Shown: positions 22,735 through 34,208, counted from the first letter of the stretch. The stretch: DNA of 64,000 nt from Parapristionchus giblindavisi (GCA_943737045.1 CALSFV010000297.1:310001-374000); one strand, 5' to 3'. The notes: generated by a model from the sequence alone, not told the origin. Numbers and translations: made by a program.

Positions 22735-23265
22735 AGGTGGATTTTCGCGAATGTTCATGCAAACCTAATACATTTCGCTTACAGAATATAAGAGAAGAGA
22801 ATAGTGATAAAATTCACATCGAATGGGAAAATCAGCTGAAAAAATGGCTTGAAAAGTTAATAAAATCGCTTTTTCCGGGCTATAACTCGCTTCAGAAAAA
22901 CATTTCGCAGGTTTAATGCAGATTTGGAATCAGCGTATTCGAGTTAGTATTCCCTGCAACTTTCGTGAAAATCGGGAAATGTGAGTTCACATCATTCCCA
23001 TGTTAGGCAAGTCTCAGGTGACATGCAAAAGACCACTCAACAACCCCTTATTGTTAGAGTAGTGGTAACACTTCTGACTAGACGCTTCTGACTGATGCAT
23101 TATCACTGGTTCGAAGCATATTGTCGAACTGTCATATTTTCAAAAAGCGCGAATTAGCCTGCGATTGCAGGCATGATTCATTCACGATTCTAACGATCAA
23201 TAAGCTACAAATTTTACTATCTGTCTTCACAGTTTATTCACGCAAATATTCGCGGGAGTCCATCT
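22735..23265 (+). mobile_element. TTAA-flanked tRNA-core element (copy b), with internal insertion
   Basis: TTAA|AGGTGGATTTTCGCG at the left and CGCGGGAGTCCATCT|TTAA at the right. The core has A-box-like TAGAGTAGTGGTAA and a weak B-box. About 190 bp of extra sequence (22800-22990) separates the left TIR from the core. Orthologous in position to copy a of gene A. Confidence 0.85.
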
Positions 23266-23336
23266 TTAATAATATGTACTTTTTTCTGGCGCACCTTTTC
23301 GACCACCTTCAATTTTCGCAATTTTAAACCATTTTA

Positions 23337-23677
23337 AAGGTGGACTCCCGCGAATATTTTCGTGAACAAACTGTGAAGACAGAATGATAGCAAAAGTTAT
23401 TCTACATACCGTACACTATTTATTTTATGCTAATTCAGCATATTGATCGCTAGAATCATGAATGAATCATGCTATCAAACTCAGGCAAAGGCGTGCTTTT
23501 TGAAAATAAGAAGGTTCGGCAATAGGATTCGAACCCGCGACCATGCGCTTTCTAGTTAGAAGTTTTACCACTACGCTAAGGGGACAATGGGTAGTCTCCC
23601 TATCTTCTTGCATATCACTAGACACTTGCATAAGCGAGATATAAGAGATTTGCATTCTCATTCGCGGGTCTCCACCT
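23337..23677 (-). mobile_element. TTAA-flanked tRNA-core element (copy c), empty site known
   Basis: AGGTGGACTCCCGCGAA ... TTCGCGGGTCTCCACCT between two TTAA (23333-23336, 23678-23681). On the minus strand the core has TTAGCGTAGTGGTAAAAC and GGGTTCGAATCC. The duplicated copy of this locus at about 43199 reads CATTTTAAGGCTTA with one TTAA and no element, a clean empty site. Confidence 0.95.
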
Positions 23678-24017
23678 TTAAGGCTTAGTTTCATTGATTT
23701 TGTGTCTTAACTCTTCAAAAATGTGACATTTTCAACAATTTTCAAAAATGAGGAAATGGTCGAAAGGTGCGTTATAAAAAAATATGGTCGAAATCCAGTG
23801 GTCGAAATGGTCGAAATATTGCGCTTTAATTATATAATAATGTTAGAATGAAAAATAATGTATATATAACATTCTCAGTCTGTATTTTAAACATTCTTTA
23901 GATCAATATTATATCTCAACATTAACATTATCAGAAACCTTATAATAGTTTATTAAAAATATATTCGTCATGTTAAAAAGATGTGTGCAACAAAAATATC
24001 TTATTTCACAAACATGT

Positions 24018-25671
24018 TTATTGCAAACCTGAGCGTAATGTCTCAAAGTTTGCTTTGATGTCTTCGATATATTTTTCAACATCGCCAGTACCATTATCGA
24101 ATTTGATACCATGCTTTCTCAAAAATGATTTCTCTTCATGAATAAGGTTGGACGTCACAGTTCTTATTCCTATCCAACGATCTAACGCAACTTTTGCTAT
24201 TTCAATTCTTTTTTCTGGTCCGATTTTCCGCAGGATTTCATTGACATGAAATTGATCTATTTTGTTCCCGTTCTTGAAATCATTTGTTATATCACGTTGA
24301 AGGAAATTATCGCCTTGAGGTGGACAAAAATCAATTATTGATAATACATTTCTCTTATCAACACCAAAATTTCCACTGTTCAGATCTGTAATTCCAAAGA
24401 ATCAACCGGAGTATGTAGGCCTAAAATGAGTTTTATTAGGATATATATTTTTGAATTTTAAATAAAATTACCTCGACGACAATTTTGATCTGCAATTCTG
24501 CGTCGTTGACCTCTTCCAAATCATGAAAACCATCAACTTGTTTAGTCATGATAAAATAAATGTAGATTGACTTTGAGTAATAGGGGAAATATACAATTGG
24601 TCCAGAATCAATGTAGTTCAGAAATCGATAAACAAAGGTTTCGATCAAATTTGGTGGGAATCGATCTGAAGTGCTTATGACTTTAGCTGTCCCAGATCGA
24701 TGATATGTTTTCAAGTAGTAGCGTGTCAGTGAATCTCCATTCATAACTTTTGCTATTGTTCCCGACATGATTCCAACAGTTTTAGGTTCAAATTCGACAG
24801 TCGATTCAGGATCTAAACTGGCAAAAAATGCTTTCGCACTTTCTTTAAAGGCGGGCAGAAGTCGATCGATCAATCTGAAATTTAAAACGTCTTAAAACTC
24901 TTTCTACAATCTACTAGTTTATTTAATAAAAAAAAATTAAATTAAAATTTGACAAACTTGTAATAATAAAATAGCTAAATTTAAGTTTGTTTTTAGCCTG
25001 TTAATAAAAATAGAAAATATAATATAAAAAATGAGGTATCTTGCATACCTTTTAATATTTAGTTTTATTTTAAGAAAGTTTCTAAAATTTAAATAGATAT
25101 TAACAAACCTCATGGCTTGGCCACGCTTTTGCACCCACGTTGTGCCAAAAGTCGGATATGCCAACAAAAATTTTGAACTTTCTAATTGTGCCGACAAATC
25201 AATAGCCAAATAAGCAGATGCTTTTCGATCATTTCTGTCCGCATTTGTATCGTTTACAACATTACAATGGGATAGAAAATTAACCCAATATTTAACTGCA
25301 GTGTGCTTCTGAAATTATTCACATTAAAGTTTATTTTAATACAATTTTGGCTTAGTGGTTCAAAATAAACAAAAATAATAATAAAAACACTTACCACCAC
25401 TATCACATCGTTTTCTTTGAAATCAAGTTCTCGAAGCGTAGATTTAAGCGAAATTATCTGTTTCCCTTTGTGATAGAGTTCTTGATAGTTTTCATGGATA
25501 CTCCAAAAGGAGTTAATCGCCTTGCTGAGCTGTATAATTGTCGTCTAAAACAAAACATTCAAATTAGTTAGAATAGAATTGTTAAAAAACCTCATCAGAG
25601 AATGTTACCGGTTTCTGACAGTGGCATACTCCGCCATGATCGTGAAGTGCGAGAATCAAACTTCTTTCCAT
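24018..25671 (-). pseudogene. Kinase-like cargo gene, copy 1 (frameshifted)
   Basis: Five exons on the minus strand: 25591-25671, 25395-25544, 25109-25308, 24472-24874, 24018-24420. Exons 1-4 are open with the same lengths and phases as the intact copy 2. The last exon is 403 nt instead of 402: an extra base at about 24395-24399 shifts the frame just before the D-x4-N motif and soon gives a stop, so a normal product is lost. Both copies lie in a long duplicated block (about 23080-25990 and 42935-45660). Confidence 0.8.
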
Positions 25672-26046
25672 TGTTGTGGAACTGAAAAAAAAACAATGAT
25701 TATCATAGATGGGAAATCACGAAATCAAGGCAAACTACAGAAGAAAGGAAAGTCTTTGTATTCATAAAAGTTAATGGAAGAATACGATGTTGGTAGGTTC
25801 TCTCACGAGTGAAAAATTACCTTATGCCTTCATGGGCGTCCCGCTGGTATAGTGTAGTTTTTTCGACTTGGGTGGTTGTGTTGGAGCGTAATATGTATTC
25901 CTAGCATTAAAATTATATTTTTATTATAATTATTATATTTTTTAAATTATTTTTGGGCCAAATCGGTGAGGTCGATGTCCAGCACTTCCTGGAATCTCAC
26001 TGAGCCGATGTCTTAACTATTTCATAAGTGATTGATTTTTTTTCAG

Positions 26047-26157
26047 GTAAAAGATGATCGTAAAAATACTGGCAGTAATATTCGTAAGCGTCAACGTGAT
26101 GAGACAGATGAAAAAGAACAGGTTCTCGAAGCTCTAAGAGCAAGAAAGAAGAAATAA
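26047..26157 (+). CDS. Orphan basic C-terminal exon
   Basis: After a strong acceptor (TTTTTTTTCAG) comes a 37-codon open segment to a TAA, very basic and charged (RKRQRDETDEKEQ, ending RARKKK). The gene it belonged to is not identified. It is followed directly by a TTAA element. Confidence 0.35.
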   Translation, partial: VKDDRKNTGSNIRKRQRDETDEKEQVLEALRARKKK

Positions 26158-26166
26158 AGGAATTAA

Positions 26167-26507
26167 AGATGGAGACTCGCGAATGTTCATGCAGATCCCT
26201 CACTTATCTCTTGCGCAAATGCTAAGTGATATGCGATAAGTTAGCACAACCACTCATCTATCCCATAGCGCAGTGGTAAACGTTCAGAGTCGTTACCCAT
26301 TTGTCGCAAGTTCAAATCCTATTGCCGAATTTCCTCAATTTTCAAAAAGCGCGCCTTTCCCTGCACGGGGCCTGATGGTTCATTCATGTTTCTAGCGATC
26401 AATAAGCCGAATCATCATAAAATAAATAGTGTACGGTAGGTAGAATAACTTTTGCTACCTTTCTGTCTTGACAGTTTCTTTACGAAAATATTCGAGGGAC
26501 TCCACCT
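26167..26507 (+). mobile_element. TTAA-flanked tRNA-core element (copy d)
   Basis: TTAA at 26163-26166 and 26508-26511. Ends AGATGGAGACTCGCG / CGAGGGACTCCACCT. Core CATAGCGCAGTGGTAAACG and AAGTTCAAATCC. It separates the integrase fragment from upstream DNA. Confidence 0.9.
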
Positions 26508-26618
26508 TTAAAGGTTATACAAATTCCTACCAAATAGACTAACAAAGTTGTTGCATTGTGTTAGTATTTATAAAATATAACCATACTGCTATTTATAAAA
26601 TATAACCATACTCGAACT

Positions 26619-27270
26619 TTGAAAGAAAAGATGTGGAAAATGTTTACTCATCAAGGAAATCACAAATGGATTGATATCCTTGATGATCTTGTATTAGGAT
26701 ATAATAATCATTATCACACCTCAATAAAAATGACTCCAACAAAGGCTTTAAAAATAGAAAATGAAACAATAGTTTACAATAACTTATTTCCACCAAGAAA
26801 AGAAAAAAAGACTCAAATAACTCCAAAATTCAAAGTAGGTGACACTGTTAGAATTACTAAATATAAAACTATATTTGATAAAGGATATCTATTGGAGTAC
26901 TGAACAATTCAAGATTTGTGAAATTCTAATAGGCGAACCAATTATGTATTCTATTAAAGATCTTGATACGAGTAGAGAGAAGAATGGGCGAAGTGACTGC
27001 TAGTCATACGAGCGACTAACCAGAATGAATGGATAGTCCAGACATTCTTTGTCATAGACAAAGAGTGGAGGCATTATATGCAGATCTAATTGCATATGGA
27101 AATATGCCAATCCAACATAACACTATATAATAATGTTACTCATGAGTCCTGCAGGAGTACAATTGATAAAACGCAGAACAAGAAAAGGTGTAAATCAGCT
27201 ACTAGTTAAGTGGTATGGATATCCGGAAAAGTTTAATTCCTGGATTCCTGTATCTGATATGAAGACTTAA
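26619..27270 (+). pseudogene. Maverick integrase, C-terminal part plus chromodomain
   Basis: Role in the family: retroviral-type DDE integrase of Polintons/Mavericks. Seen: 26619-26903 reads a C-terminal catalytic-core segment (LVLGYNNHYHTSIKMTPTKA), then KFKVGDTVRITKYKTIFDKG, the Polinton post-core domain. The reading continues in another frame (ILIGEPIMYSIKDLD) and is then broken. At 27139-27270 is a chromodomain with QLLVKWYGYPEKFNSWIPV and a stop. The N-terminal core with the first two catalytic acidic residues is missing, cut off by the TTAA element. At least one frameshift. Confidence 0.85.
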
Positions 27271-27537
27271 ATAATTATTGAAAATAATATAAGTGTATTT
27301 TAAGGGTCTCCTACGGATTCAGCGAAAGCAAAGCTTCCTAGAAGTTTTTGTGAATTCATACACTGACTCAATTATTAGAAATAATCAAGAGCATCTTAGA
27401 GGTTCTCCTCCGGATTCATCTGTGAATTTAGATGCTAACAACCTTAACTCTATTATCTTTAATTTCAACTATATTCTCTGAAAGAATGAGTCAATAACAT
27501 TTAGTACTTTGAGCGATGTTTTTATTAAAGGAAGCTT
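27271..27537. other. AT-rich Maverick-internal stretch, no gene recognised
   Basis: Between the integrase stop and the convergent capsid-gene end. One short ORF (27293-27481) has no recognised domain. It contains a partly repeated ATTCAGCGAAAGCAAAGCTTCC / ATTCTCAGAAGAA-like pattern only. Nothing supportable. Confidence 0.4.
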
Positions 27538-27912
27538 TTATTGTAACATCAGGTCGAGATGCAATAATTCTATCATTCTGTTTGATACATCGAATACTAA
27601 AATAGGATAGTAATAATAATAAACATCTTCTTCCATAAATATATAATCCTTGATACTTTCATAATAACTATTTCTGAATTCTTTAGCAAAATTGTATTGT
27701 TGAACTTTATCAAAGTCAAACTTCAGACATTCGTATGGATATCTTTCACTATTCAATTCAACATAAATTTTTTCTAGCCCACAATTATCAATTTTGCGGC
27801 ATTCAGATAATTGTTTTCTCTAGAAGTCTGAAATGCTATGACTATGTATTTTATCTTATCATATTTTGTTACAAGTTTCCATGTAAATTCTCTATTATCA
27901 TTAGGAATATTA
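27538..27912 (-). pseudogene. Maverick major capsid protein, C-terminal piece
   Basis: Minus-strand frames read WKLVTKYDKIKYIVIAFQT, REN, then LNSERYPYECLKFDFDK and PILVFDVSNRMIELL. Order and motifs fit the C-terminal jelly-roll region of the Polinton double-jelly-roll capsid protein (family knowledge). Frame changes occur near 27770. The piece ends at a TIR element (27915-28296) that separates it from the N-terminal piece. The middle of the protein is absent, so a deletion occurred as well as the insertion. Confidence 0.7.
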
Positions 27913-27914
27913 TA

Positions 27915-28296
27915 CACTCACCGTGAACTGTTGGTGTCTCATATATGAGAGACTCGCCTACTCTTTTAACTAGAGTAAGAGTAAGCGTATATTGGCAAAA
28001 AATTTTGCTCGGAGTGGGTATCGAGCCAGCACGGGAACATGCTACCGCACTCTAGTCAAGCACCCTACCCACTGCGCTACCTGGACATGAAGTAACACAG
28101 AACAGAACTCAATGTCTATACAAGAGGGAGGCGCGCAACTCTTGTCTCATTAGCCAGACACCGTGAGACACTGATTGTCTCATAACGACTTTGAGTCATT
28201 AACTGTCTTACATGTGAGACACACCGCAATGATGACCAATTTTTTCCGAGACAATCTAGTGAGACATTCACTATCTAAGTCATTTCGCTGTGAGTG
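27915..28296. mobile_element. TIR element with tRNA-like core (family e) inside the capsid gene
   Basis: CACTCACCGTGAA / TTTCGCTGTGAGTG termini between TA dinucleotides (27913-27914, 28297-28298). On the minus strand the core (28012-28086) reads GGTAGCGCAGTGGGTAGGG (A-box) and GGCTCGATACCC (B-box). The inside also has repeated GTCTCA/GAGAC words. Confidence 0.85.
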
Positions 28297-28298
28297 TA

Positions 28299-28573
28299 AC
28301 TTTCAAATTGACGAGATTGTTTGTTAATGATACTTCATCTGTGTCGCTCAAAGCCGTAGAGTCTAATTTAGTCAATGAGGCTTCTAAATAAATGTAAGAT
28401 TTATGAAGAAGGAGGTATTGATCACTGGTTTCAATTATAAAATTTATTTCTCCATGTTGATTCAAACTAGATCCACTAGAAGGAAATATACTAACAAGAT
28501 TCTCTTTTTGAATAGAAGTATCCTGAACAATTGGACTATCAACAAGCAGGATTCAATCAACAGCTTCGGCCAT
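28299..28573 (-). pseudogene. Maverick major capsid protein, N-terminal piece
   Basis: ATG at 28573 (minus). It reads MAEAVD, one in-frame TGA, ILLVDSPIVQDTSI, then SSGSSLNQHGEINFIIETS and KSYIYLEASLTKLDS. The start with an acidic segment, a GSxLNxxGEI motif and a YLxxEG-like strand is how Polinton capsid proteins begin. It is divergent from the fusogen reading frame, which opens 87 bp away. Confidence 0.7.
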
Positions 28574-28660
28574 TTTAGACTTTTCAATTTAATTAGAACA
28601 AATTTTTTCTAAGTTAAATACAATCAATCCTTTGGTTCTAGGAATCTTCGATTCTATCTT
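28574..28660. promoter_or_regulatory. Candidate divergent promoter between capsid and fusogen genes
   Basis: Only 87 bp of AT-rich sequence separates the capsid ATG (minus) from the opening of the fusogen frame (plus). A shared bidirectional control region is inferred from spacing alone; no motif is proven. Confidence 0.3.
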
Positions 28661-28847
28661 TTGATAAATGAATCTATTATATTGCAATTCTACTTTTTCT
28701 TTATATTTACTCATTATGATATTTTAGCTGCTATCATTTGTACTTCTAATGCACCAGTACAATACTTTAAATTACCGAAATTACACAAATGCAATTATCA
28801 TAGACAGTTAAATAGTCAATCAAAAGTAGTAAGTTATGAAGTATATA
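28661..28847 (+). pseudogene. Candidate envelope fusogen, N-terminal segment
   Basis: A hydrophobic start (LQFYFFFIFTHYDILAAIIC) suitable as signal peptide, then a Cys-containing extracellular-type sequence (FKLPKLHKCNYHR), open to the insertion point of the foldback at 28848. The frame resumes at 30443 beyond it. See 30443-32324. Confidence 0.5.
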
Positions 28848-30442
28848 AGAGCCCGTTTGCGTAAGAGTCGGACAGGCTCCGGTACAGCAAAAAAAATAAT
28901 TTTTGAGATAATAACATTTTTGAGTTCCTCTCGATATGTTAGAATAATAGGCAAACCCTCGTGGTATGCAAATTTTTTTGAGCTCGGTATGGAGCTCCAA
29001 AGATGGCCCTTTTTCAGAGTTTTTCGACTATAACTGGAGATCCGTTGAAGGAAACAGAAAAGTCACAAGAGCAACCCTTGCTCAATTTGTATGAGGATCA
29101 TAATCATGGTTAGGGTAATATAAAAAAGACGTGTTAGTCGAGAGATACAAATATTATTTTAATTCAACCAAAAATGTAAGAGCGGAGACGAATAGGGCGC
29201 ATGGATGCGGTCATGATAGACTTACAAAAAAATTTTTGTGAGAAAAAACCTCCCGCAAAGCAAGTTATGATTTATTTTTTGTGGAGGTCGATTTAAAATT
29301 CGCGAGGTCTTCACACAACAAATCCCGATGGGTTCGTTAACTCATCTATCAAATATCAAATCAGCGGCCTGTGTAGTGTAGTGGATAAGGTGTCTGCATT
29401 CACTTTTGGCTGTCATGGGTTCGATCCCCCTTGCGGCACTTTTCTTTTGCTGATTTTGTTGCCGTAGAAAGATTGACATGTTTTTTACCGATTAGGAAAT
29501 CGGTAAATAGAGCACATTTTATTTTATCCTCAAGTGTGAACTTTAACAACAAAAGGAGTGAAACAAAGACGATTTTGTTGACGTCATCTCCATAAGAGAG
29601 ACATAAGAGAGAGCGCCAGCAAGGATCAAAGAGGGAATAAAGTAAATCGATAGTGATCTACACTGACAAACAAGCTTGAACGTTTGATTTTGACAACTAC
29701 AAAATCAGCAAAAGACAAGTGCCGCAAAGGGAATCGTTAAAGTTCACACTTGCGGATAAAATAAAGTGTGTTTTATTTACCGATTTCCTAATAACAGTAA
29801 AACATGCCAATCTTTCTACGGCAACAAAATCAGCAAAAGAAAAGTGCCGCAAGGGGGATCGAACCCATGACAGCCAAAACTGAATGCAGACCTTATCCAC
29901 TACACTACACAGGCCGCTGACGAGATATTTGATAGATGAGTTAACGAACCCATCGGGATTTGTTGTGTGGATACCTCGCGAATTTTTAAGTCGACCCCCA
30001 CACAAAATAAATCATAACTTGCTTTGCGGGAGGGTTTTTCTCACATAAATTATTTTGCAAGTCTATCATGACCGCATCCACGCGCCCTATTCGTCTCCGC
30101 TCTTACATTTTTGGTTGAATTAAAATAATATTTGTATCTCTCGACTTTACGTCTTTTTTATATTACCCTAATCATGATTATGATCCTCATACAAATTGAG
30201 CAAGGGTTGCTCTTGTGACTTTTCTGTTTCCTTCAACGGATCTCCAGTTATAGTCGAAAAACTCTGAAAAAGGGCCATCTTTGGAGCTCCATACCGACCT
30301 CAAAAAAATATGCATATCACGAGGGCTTGCCTATTATTCTAACATATCGAGAGGAACTCAAAAATGTTATTATCTCAAAAATTATGGTTTTTGCTGTACG
30401 GTATCCTGTTGCTGATTGTCCGACTCTTACGCAAACGGGCTC
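28848..30442. mobile_element. Foldback element, 1.6 kb, with tRNA-like core in each arm
   Basis: Ends GAGCCCGTTTGCGTAAGAG / CTCTTACGCAAACGGGCTC, arms of about 600-750 bp. Each arm carries a tRNA-like module: plus strand at 29369-29441 (GTGTAGTGTAGTGGATAAGG, GGGTTCGATCCCCC) and its inverse at about 29850-29922. It splits the fusogen reading frame. Non-autonomous. Confidence 0.9.
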
Positions 30443-32324
30443 ATAAACCGAACATAATTGAATACTCAAGTGAAGCTAAATTGTGTAAGAAATTAGTAAG
30501 TGAAGTATCAATGTATACAGATTTTTCAGGATATGAGCATCTAGTAGAAAAGGAATTGAATCACAGTATTCTGGTTCAAGCCATTTTGTTTCCATAGCCA
30601 GACAAGCGAAAGACGATTGCATTTGAGAGAGTTTCTATGTTGAGCGGTCGTTTTGGCTTTCACAGTCTATAGAACATTGTGGAATCATCATTCTATTAGT
30701 ATTGCAGAATGTAGAGAATGGATTGCAAATAAGAAATGTGAATATGGAAGTTTAGGGAAAGGTAAAGAAGGAATATATAGTACAAATAATAAAGTGAATG
30801 AAGATTATCCAAATCGATTTACTAGTTTCTTTACAAGCAAAAGATATTACAAGGAGAATTGTGTAATTAGTGAGACAAAGGTCTATTCACACTTCAATCA
30901 AAGTAGACCAAGCAATGTTTTAGTTGATATGTCGGAGTGTAAATATCAGGATGGTTCTTGTCAACCTGGAAAGATTAATGAAATTATGATTTGGGATGTC
31001 AATAAAGATCAGAACTGTCAATATATTTCTATTGGAAAACTAGATGGAGTTTATAATAATGGACTTTGGATTAATAGTCAAAATCAAATTGCTCTAGACC
31101 TTAAAGGAAATAAAATTATCAGAGATTGTAATCTTGATCTAATAGTTATTGAAGAATGATTTGCAGGGAGTTATATCAAAATCGGAATAATCAAAAACTT
31201 CCTATTCCACAAGCTCTTCAAGCATCACAAGCTCCTACAAGAGCGCCAAGTCTACAAGAAATGAGTATAAAATCAGAGATTCCTAGACCCGAAGGATTGA
31301 TGAATCCTCAGAAGAATCAAAAAGAAAGAGAAGAATATTATAAACGACAACAAGAAATTCAAAATCAAAAAGACAAAGAAACAAGAGATAAATACGAAGC
31401 TGATCGTAAAGAATTTGAGAAGAGAAGAGAAGAAAAAAATGAAGCAATATCTTGAATTCGAGAAAAGAAAGAAGGAAAAATTAGAAAGACAACGATTATT
31501 GAATACTGTTCCTAATACTACTACTACTTCTGTGTATTCAAATAAAATCAAAGATTCTGAAATCCAGAGGATTGATACTACTAAAAGAGTCAAAAGATCT
31601 ACGAATCAAAGTTTAGAAGAACCTTTTCCATTACCCACTTATGAAGAATACTCAAAGATTAAAAACGATTGTTTACTGATCCCAAGTTATTCTGAATTTA
31701 TTCACTCTAAAGGTGAAGAACTGTCTGATTTTGAAAAACAAAAAGAAGCTTGTGATAACTTTCCAAGTTATGATAAATACATTACTAAATTTGCTAAATA
31801 TGCTCTCGAAGAATTTGAAAATAGAAAATCTCAAAGGACCAAAAGCCAAGTTTACTCAGATTTTCAAGTTGCTGGAGAATTTCAATACTTAGAGAACAAA
31901 TCTAATAATTTGCTGCGTCATACAAATGAAGTAATGTGTAATATCTTTAATGAACATAGTTCTCTTCTTGAGACTCTCATAAAAGAAAATCCTAGAAGAT
32001 ATATTCAAAAACAACTAAATCATTCAGCGATAAGAGTTCAACTAGTAAGTGAAGATGTTATAGAAGTAACATTTTGTAAATCTTTAGGAGATGAAGAGAT
32101 TGAATTTATAGATCTGACTCATTTTGGAATAGAAGGAAGTTTAGCTCTTACTCAAGGACATATACGATCCCTTGGAGATAAGATTTGGTATTACTCACAA
32201 GGAATTATTTCCAGCTCTTTAGGAGCGCATAAACTTCCTATAAGCGAAGAGATTGTGAATATCAAGAGCTTTGATGATTTTGATCTCAATTTCTTAGATG
32301 ATAAAGTAATCTTTCATGAACATA
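30443..32324 (+). pseudogene. Candidate Maverick envelope fusogen, ectodomain (broken)
   Basis: The expected role is a surface glycoprotein fusing particle and cell membranes. Seen in order: a Cys-bearing stretch 30443-30597 ending in a stop; 30653-31159 with paired cysteines (AECREWIANKKC, SECKYQDGSC); a charged Lys/Glu-rich, coiled-coil-like segment in another frame (31156-31455); then 31415-32324 with a furin-type RVKR site near 31583-31597. A 7-A run at 31433 marks one frame change; the ATGA overlap at 31156 marks the other. The frame is then cut by the foldback at 32325. The C-terminal anchor is at 33619-33838. Layout and neighbours fit a class III-like viral glycoprotein; the exact family is unproven. 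Not functional as it stands. Confidence 0.55.
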
Positions 32325-33618
32325 CAGTCGCGCCGGAAAGTCAGTGCCAACTTTTTGTTTTTGCTATATTTTTTTAACCAAGCGTGCTATGGGGCCGCTT
32401 TCGCGAGTTTTTATGGGAAATTTATCGAGGAATCCGGCCCTGATATTGCCGACTCATGAAAATTTCTCATTATTGCGTAATGATGACGCAATCGAAGTCC
32501 ACTTTTTTGAAAAATCATAACTCCGAGGAAAATTTTTTTCCAGCCAACCGTTCTTCTATAAGTTTGAGATCTACGCGTCGGCTACCCAGAAAAATTTTTT
32601 TAGGATGCTGCGATTTTTTTCAACCGCAGATTTTAGAAAAATCACTGTCATAATTGCATGCCCTCAAAGCGAGGTCATCTGAAAAAAGTGACTTTTTGGA
32701 GTACTTTATGCTGGCCTAGTGATTTTTTTTTAATTGAAAAGAATACATTTTAGAACAAGAATTGAAAAAATTTAGAAAAATCACTAGGACACAAAAAAAG
32801 TACACCAAAAAGTCACTTTTTTCAGATGACCTCACTTTAAGGGCATACAATTATGACAGTGATTTTTCTAAAATTTTGGTTCTTGTGCTAAAATGTGCCG
32901 AAACCATCATAGAATACGTCTGCAAGCTTGGGAGAACCCATCTTGCCACATCAGTTTTTCCTGCACACACTCACTGTGAGTGCGCGCGCCCCTCCCCTCT
33001 CTCCCCTCCCCTGGACGTGCGCCTCCGAAACGAGTGCATGCTCGATTATCGTTTGCCGTGAAGATGCGAAGCAAGTTGTTTTCACCAAAGTGTGAGGATG
33101 GCTTCTGGGATGGATTTGGCATATTTTAGCACAAGAACCACATTTTTGGAAAAATCACTCTCATAATTGTAGGCCCTCAAAGTGAGGTCATCTGAAAAAG
33201 TGACAGGGATTCTTTGGGACATCATAAGGATCATTTTGATCACAAGAACGAGTCTCTAGCATGTCTTGTAGCTGAGATCTGAGTTTGCAGCCGCCATTTT
33301 GCAGCAAGGCCGCTGCGGTTGAAAAAAATCGCAGCAACCTAAAAATTTTTTTCTGGGTAGCCGACGCGTAGATCTCAAACTTATAGAAGAACGGTTGGCT
33401 GGAAAAAAAGTTTTCCTCGGAGTTATGATTATTCAAAAAAGTGGACTTCGATTGCGTCATCATCACGCAATAATCAGAAATTTTCATCAGTCGGCAATAT
33501 CAGGGCCGGATTCCTCGATAAATTTCCCATAAAAACTCGCGAAAGCGGCCCCATAGCACGCTTGGTTAAAAAAATATAGCAAAAACAAAAAGTTGGCACT
33601 GACTTTCCGGCGCGACTG
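32325..33618. mobile_element. TA-flanked foldback element, 1.29 kb, intact ends
   Basis: CAGTCGCGCCGGAAAGTC ... GACTTTCCGGCGCGACTG between TA (32323-32324, 33619-33620), a Tc1/mariner-type target. Arms about 300 bp, an inner palindrome at 32640-32860, and a GC-rich segment at 32975-33060. No transposase. It interrupts the fusogen frame. A decayed copy is at 1703-2990. Confidence 0.93.
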
Positions 33619-33838
33619 TATTCTAATGGATACAAAAACTAATATCGAGGAAGAATTAATTAATGAGATTCGAGAAAAAGCTGATACTAGCATTCAATTA
33701 CACTCAAATAGTCAAGATGGTATGATTCCTCATGAAATATTAGATGAAGTTGAGAGCATATTTGAGAAGTATTACATAAGAATTTGGAGGATTTATGTAA
33801 CTATTGGTGTTACTCTCTTTTTACATATTTATAGGTAG
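33619..33838 (+). pseudogene. Candidate fusogen, C-terminal stem and membrane anchor
   Basis: The frame resumes after the TA insertion: a helical, acidic stem (EEELINEIREKAD, ILDEVESIFEKYY), then a hydrophobic anchor IYVTIGVTLFLHIYR and a stop. This is the expected end of a class I/III-type surface glycoprotein, or the anchor before a tail encoded further on (34254-34481). Confidence 0.55.
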
Positions 33839-33877
33839 ATTTATTTGGATGGCCCTTTCTCCTAAAACCTTTTTTAA

Positions 33878-34208
33878 AGGTGGTGTCCGGGCAATATTTT
33901 CGTGAACAAACTGTGAAGACAGAAAGATAGCAAAAGTTATTCTGTATACCTTACATAAATTAGTTTATGCTAATTCAGCTTATTGATCGTTAGAATCATG
34001 AATGAATCCATGCTTGATGTACAGACAAAGGCGCGAAATTTTGAAAATAGGAAAGTTCAGCAATAGGTGTCGAACCCGTGACGTTACGCTTACTAGTGAG
34101 CACTTTTACCACTGCGCTGTGGGATTGATGAATGGTCGTGCTAATTTCTTGCATATAAGTTGTCCCTTGCATAATAGATATGTTATACATTTCCATAGAC
34201 ATCCATCT
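33878..34208 (-). mobile_element. TTAA-flanked tRNA-core element (copy e)
   Basis: TTAA at 33874-33877 and 34209-34212. Left AGGTGGTGTCC, right GGATGTC-type inverse. Minus-strand core: CACAGCGCAGTGGTAAAAGTG and GGGTTCGACACC. Confidence 0.9.

Noticed and set aside
23515..23587. Functional tRNA genes in the TTAA elements
   Set aside because: A- and B-boxes are present but acceptor stems and anticodon arms do not form a regular cloverleaf; called tRNA-like cores only.
26167..26507. Classical SINE
   Set aside because: No A tail, inverted termini present and TTAA duplication; it behaves as a DNA transposon.
29369..29441. tRNA gene in the foldback at 28848-30442
   Set aside because: Good B-box, but the anticodon arm is irregular and an inverted twin lies in the other arm; part of the transposon.
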